Shown one piece after another: positions 5,249-7,802 of a stretch of DNA of 7,802 nt. Every line of letters begins with the position of its first letter. Positions within the stretch are counted from its first letter, which is position 1. The DNA comes from Caryophanales bacterium UBA2753 (GTDB lineage: Bacteria; Bacillota_I; Bacilli_A; RFN20; CAG-826). The position numbers and the translations under genes are program-made. Below the pieces are notes generated by a model, which did not search any database, was not told where the DNA came from, and was given only the letters and a program-made list of their open reading frames with translations. The stretch is from NCBI GenBank assembly GCA_002353275.1, contig DEJH01000062.1, positions 1 to 7,802 of the forward strand. Reading direction: 5' to 3'.

Positions 5249-6178
5249 CTAAAATAATGTAATTGTCCTATCTTTAAATGATTCTTGCTTTGCAAGTCTA
5301 ATTTTATCCTCTTGATTAATATGACCAATTAATAAAGGAGAATTATCATCATGCTCCTTATAGTTCTTTCTAATTGTCACTTCATTACCATTTGCATAAC
5401 AATACTTACATAAATGCATACAAGAATTATATGAGCCAATATCATTAGAAAGATAGCAAGCACAATAATTCTTTCTCGCTTCCATTTTTTGCTTAATATC
5501 TAACTTAGAGTCGATACTATTTTCATAGTCTTTCACTCTCATGCATCCATCGATATCAATGCCATAATTAGCAAGCCACTTTTCTTTAGAACAAAGTCTT
5601 AAATCCATATGATGCTTTTTAGTAATTTCCATAAAAGCTTTAGCTATTTCAATTTTTGCTTCATCATCCGTATCTTTTATTTCTGGATGATTTTTTTCTA
5701 GTTTTGGATAAATATCAACAAAACCAAAGGCCACTAAAGAGGTATATCCTTCTAATTTAGAGGCAATGTGCTCAAACATCTTAATGTGATACTCTTTTGT
5801 GTATTTGCTATTCACAATGATTGGGGTGTATCTCCAACCAATCGCATTCTTTCCAACTTTGTTGGATAAATATTTAAAATCTTCAATCACTTGATCAATT
5901 GGAGGAACATTAGGTTCTAAATCTTTACCAAAACCAGTGATGGAAACATACCAAAATTGACCAAAATCTTTCAGTTCATCTAGATAGGGAAACATTGGTC
6001 GAGGATTTTTTGTACAAAACCCAATCACATCCACCACTTTTGGATTTAATAAAAACTTCGTAACAATAGTTGGATAATATGGATTTCTTACCAAAACATA
6101 TCCTTCTTTGATACGATTCATAAACCATTTTGAATAGAAAGCAGGAATGTCTGTTCTTTGTCCTGTATTTATAATCAT
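5249..6178 (-). CDS. DUF1848 family protein with C-terminal cysteine cluster
   Basis: This is a 309-residue soluble protein that I recognise as DUF1848-like from its start (INTGQRTDIPAFYSKWF, 3-19), FCTKNPRPM (54-62), a TGFG segment followed by LEPNVPP (81-93), and GWRYTPI (114-120). Cysteines are at 196, 212, 239, 241, 253, 257 and 260. The last three form Cx3CxxC, the spacing used by radical-SAM enzymes for their 4Fe-4S cluster, here near the C-terminus rather than in the usual N-terminal place. The TKNP segment also recalls spore photoproduct lyase-like proteins. Iron-sulfur binding is inference and the reaction is unknown. The start ATG overlaps the macrodomain stop by 4 bp, and a strong AAGGAGG lies 7 nt before it inside that gene. 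Its position between eraser and writer makes it a candidate substrate or partner of the ADP-ribosylation system. Confidence 0.85.
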   Translation of the reverse strand: MIINTGQRTDIPAFYSKWFMNRIKEGYVLVRNPYYPTIVTKFLLNPKVVDVIGFCTKNPRPMFPYLDELKDFGQFWYVSITGFGKDLEPNVPPIDQVIEDFKYLSNKVGKNAIGWRYTPIIVNSKYTKEYHIKMFEHIASKLEGYTSLVAFGFVDIYPKLEKNHPEIKDTDDEAKIEIAKAFMEITKKHHMDLRLCSKEKWLANYGIDIDGCMRVKDYENSIDSKLDIKQKMEARKNYCACYLSNDIGSYNSCMHLCKYCYANGNEVTIRKNYKEHDDNSPLLIGHINQEDKIRLAKQESFKDRTITLF

Positions 6179-6921
6179 AGTCCTGCCTCCTTCATATTCT
6201 TTTTATATGTCTCAAAATCACTATCACTAAAGACATCAAAAATGACTTTTTTAATATTCTTGTTCTCTTCTTTTGAATACGAATTAACACATTTAATAGC
6301 GATTCTGCTGGCTTTTTCAATCGGAAAGCCGAATATTCCTGTTGATAATGAGCAAAACACGATTGACTTCAGTTTCATTTCATCCGCTTTTTTTAGACAA
6401 GAATAATAGCAATTCGCTAAATCAATTTCATCCCTATGCATTCCTGAATAGATTGGCCCCACTGTGTGGAATATATATTTTGCAGGTAAATTATAGCCAC
6501 TAGAAACTTTTACTTGTCCATTAGGTTCTTCATGACCTTGTTTTTTCATTATTTCTAACATATCTCTTCTTACTTCTAGACCCGCAAAAGAATGAATCGC
6601 GTTATCGATACAGTGATGGCCAGGAACAAAGCATCCTAGCATTTGAGAATTACAAGCATTCACTATCGCATCTGCTTTGATAAGAGTAATGTCGCCTTTA
6701 TATAAGGAAATACCTTCAGGAAAAGATGAAATATCAGTTATTTCTTTGCTGGATAAAATGCCTTTCAAGACTTTATCTTGCTTTTGATAAAACTCATCGC
6801 TTATATTAACTGGCATTGTAATATTTAAAAGCGCTCTAAAAGTTGGCCAATCATAAGATAGTTCATCTTTGATATGGCTATAATCTTTTAAATAGTCAAT
6901 ACACCACTTAATATCACTCAT
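6175..6921 (-). CDS. Zinc-type macrodomain protein, probable ADP-ribosyl hydrolase
   Basis: This 248-residue protein has a helical N-terminal extension (about 1-68) and a macrodomain (about 70-245). KGDIT (75-79) and the VNACN motif (87-91) line the ADP-ribose pocket. GCFVPGHHCID (96-106) is the diagnostic motif of zinc-containing macrodomains, with C97, H102 and C104 as the expected metal ligands. STGIFGFP (193-200) is the phosphate-binding loop. Family members linked to class M sirtuins remove the ADP-ribose that the sirtuin attaches. The length matches the SAV0325-type proteins as I remember them. It is the second gene of the operon: 14 bp separate it from the cupin stop, AAGG lies just before the ATG, and its TGA overlaps the DUF1848 start as ATGA. 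No key residue appears to be missing. Confidence 0.9.
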   Translation of the reverse strand: MSDIKWCIDYLKDYSHIKDELSYDWPTFRALLNITMPVNISDEFYQKQDKVLKGILSSKEITDISSFPEGISLYKGDITLIKADAIVNACNSQMLGCFVPGHHCIDNAIHSFAGLEVRRDMLEIMKKQGHEEPNGQVKVSSGYNLPAKYIFHTVGPIYSGMHRDEIDLANCYYSCLKKADEMKLKSIVFCSLSTGIFGFPIEKASRIAIKCVNSYSKEENKNIKKVIFDVFSDSDFETYKKNMKEAGL

Positions 6922-6935
6922 TGCTATACCTTATT

Positions 6936-7289
6936 TTAATAAATTACTGCATCGTTAGCGGTATATTCTTTTAAAGAATCAGTTTTAACTTGAATGCAAA
7001 TATAAGAAATACCTTCTTTGTCACTGGCTTTAAATTGTCTTTTAGTGGTTGGTGCAACTTTAATAACATCACCTTTATTTAATGTCACTACTTCTTCATC
7101 TAAAGTAGCGATTCCTTTGCCTTCTAAGACAATATAGATTTCTTCATTGTTTTTATGAGAATGGACAAAAGGGACACCTGCACCAGTTGGAAGATTATTA
7201 AAAGATATTTCCGCTCCGGTAAGACCTAATAAGTCATGCAATTCTGTTCTTGGTTCATTACCAACATTAACTTTTGTGTAATTATTCAT
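6936..7289 (-). CDS. Small single-domain cupin protein
   Basis: This 117-residue protein is a single cupin barrel. The first cupin motif is clear: HSH at 43-45, E49/E50 and G57 in an IVLEGKG context, giving two His and one Glu for metal. The second motif, GDVIKVAP (73-80), is followed by Gln85 where the third metal histidine is normally found, so metal binding may be altered or lost. Cupins of this size act as small sensors, isomerases or dioxygenases; no substrate can be named. It is the first gene of the minus-strand operon and is preceded by AAGGAG about 10 nt before the ATG. It faces the HxlR gene across 127 bp, and cupin genes next to HxlR-type regulators often form divergent redox-responsive pairs. 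Confidence 0.87.
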   Translation of the reverse strand: MNNYTKVNVGNEPRTELHDLLGLTGAEISFNNLPTGAGVPFVHSHKNNEEIYIVLEGKGIATLDEEVVTLNKGDVIKVAPTTKRQFKASDKEGISYICIQVKTDSLKEYTANDAVIY

Positions 7290-7343
7290 TTTCTTTTTTC
7301 TCCTTGTGCCTATATTTAATCAATTTATTTTAAAAGAAAAAAG

Positions 7344-7394
7344 TACGCACCTTTTTGTAACTACGTATTCTTTTTGTTATGCGTAATGTATAAT
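7344..7394. promoter_or_regulatory. Divergent control region between the operon and the HxlR gene
   Basis: A perfect TATAAT at 7389-7394 serves the HxlR gene, though the -35 is poor. TACGCA (7344-7349) and TGCGTA (7380-7385) form an inverted pair about three helical turns apart. CTTTTTGT followed by an A/T/C-rich step and CGTA occurs twice as a direct repeat (7351-7367 and 7370-7385, about 19 bp apart), and TACGTA (7362-7367) is itself palindromic. This is the obvious place for the HxlR dimer to bind and control both directions. I could not single out the leftward promoter. Confidence 0.5.
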
Positions 7395-7416
7395 AAAGTT
7401 ACTTGAGGTCAATAAA

Positions 7417-7737
7417 ATGAAAAAGAAAAGTGAATTACCAGCCTGTCCAGTTGCCACTACTGTTTCTTTAATTGGTTCTAAATGGAAAATCTTAATAATT
7501 AGGAACCTAAGAACTAGGCCATGGAGATTCAATGAACTTCAAAGATCTTTACAAGGGGTTTCTCAGAAAGTTTTAACGAGCTCCCTAAGAGAAATGATTG
7601 ATGATGGACTAGTTATTAGAACTGACTACAAAACCAACCCTCCACACGTTGAATATTCTCTTAGTGAATTAGGCAAAGAACTAATGCCAATTATCGATTC
7701 AATGGAAGTATTTGGCAATTATTACAAATCGTTATAA
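7417..7737 (+). CDS. HxlR/DUF24-family transcriptional regulator with a single N-terminal cysteine
   Basis: This 106-residue protein is a compact winged-helix regulator. The N-terminal ACPVATT (9-15) followed by LIGSKWKILII (18-28) is the typical HxlR entry. RFNELQRSLQGVSQKVLTSS (37-56) is the helix-turn-helix, and the wing lies around residues 69-80, with YSLSELGKEL after it. C10 is the only cysteine, at the position where YodB/HypR-type members sense electrophiles or disulfide stress, so one-cysteine thiol switching is plausible. Family members bind as dimers and often control a divergent oxidoreductase or stress operon, here the cupin-macrodomain-DUF1848-sirtuin operon. GAGG lies 8 nt before the ATG. 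No terminator of its own is visible on the plus strand. Confidence 0.9.
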   Translation: MKKKSELPACPVATTVSLIGSKWKILIIRNLRTRPWRFNELQRSLQGVSQKVLTSSLREMIDDGLVIRTDYKTNPPHVEYSLSELGKELMPIIDSMEVFGNYYKSL

Positions 7738-7751
7738 GTTTCTAGCTAAGT

Positions 7752-7785
7752 AAAAAATAAAAAGGACTGACACATTGTATGAACC
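7752..7785 (-). terminator. Second copy of the terminator-like element
   Basis: On the minus strand GGTTCATAC (7785-7777), loop AAT, and GTGTCAGTCC (7773-7764) can pair with one C-C mismatch, followed by a T-rich tract (7763-7752). It would end a leftward gene lying right of the window. The 16 bases at 7765-7780 are identical to 4335-4350, whereas the distal arm differs. Confidence 0.5.
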
Positions 7786-7802
7786 GGTAAGATAAAAGTA
7801 GA

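Noticed and set aside
6158..6406. Plus-strand 82-codon frame opposite the macrodomain gene
   Set aside because: It is antisense to conserved macrodomain sequence and looks like a shadow frame.

Overview
The window is AT-rich DNA from a low-GC Gram-positive-type bacterium, probably on the Bacillota / Erysipelotrichia / Acholeplasma-like side. The evidence is intrinsic terminators with U-tracts, AGGAG-type ribosome binding sites, an HxlR regulator, a class M-like sirtuin operon and a lipobox lipoprotein. TGA is used as a real stop (at the macrodomain gene end, inside an ATGA overlap), so the standard code applies and not the Mycoplasma code. No tRNA, rRNA, CRISPR array or intact transposase gene is visible.

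Left part (1-3112): a polytopic membrane protein gene (minus) and a long surface lipoprotein gene (plus) diverge from a 182-bp region. That region holds a good minus-strand promoter and three dyad structures. Each gene ends in a recognisable hairpin terminator.

Middle part (3113-4427): a flavodoxin-like gene (minus) lies just downstream of the broken 3' end of a hexapeptide-repeat acyltransferase gene. To its right is a locally GC-rich stretch with no convincing protein. Read on the minus strand it has a promoter (TTGAAA, 17 bp, TAGAAT), about 265 nt of transcript and a hairpin plus U-tract. Inside are two copies of a 72-78 nt module with identical 12-mer, 13-mer and 7-mer blocks. I interpret it as a structured non-coding RNA with tandem modules. 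It is the most likely undescribed element here, and I could not match it to any RNA family I know.

Right part (4327-7785): a four-gene minus-strand operon (cupin, zinc-type macrodomain, DUF1848 protein, SirTM-like sirtuin) is tightly packed, with a 14-bp gap, a 4-bp overlap and a 2-bp gap. It is transcribed divergently from a one-cysteine HxlR/DUF24 regulator. The sirtuin carries Gln where ordinary deacylases have the catalytic His, and the macrodomain carries the GCFxPxHxCID zinc motif. Together they look like an ADP-ribosylation writer/eraser pair. The lipoyl-carrier partners known from staphylococcal and streptococcal SirTM operons are not in the window, and a DUF1848 protein with a C-terminal Cx3CxxC cluster sits between writer and eraser instead. 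The same 16-mer, each time part of a minus-strand terminator-like hairpin, lies at both ends of this block.

A working reading of the right half is a redox- or electrophile-responsive module: a thiol-type regulator controlling reversible protein ADP-ribosylation, with a flavodoxin-type protein nearby. That functional link is inference.
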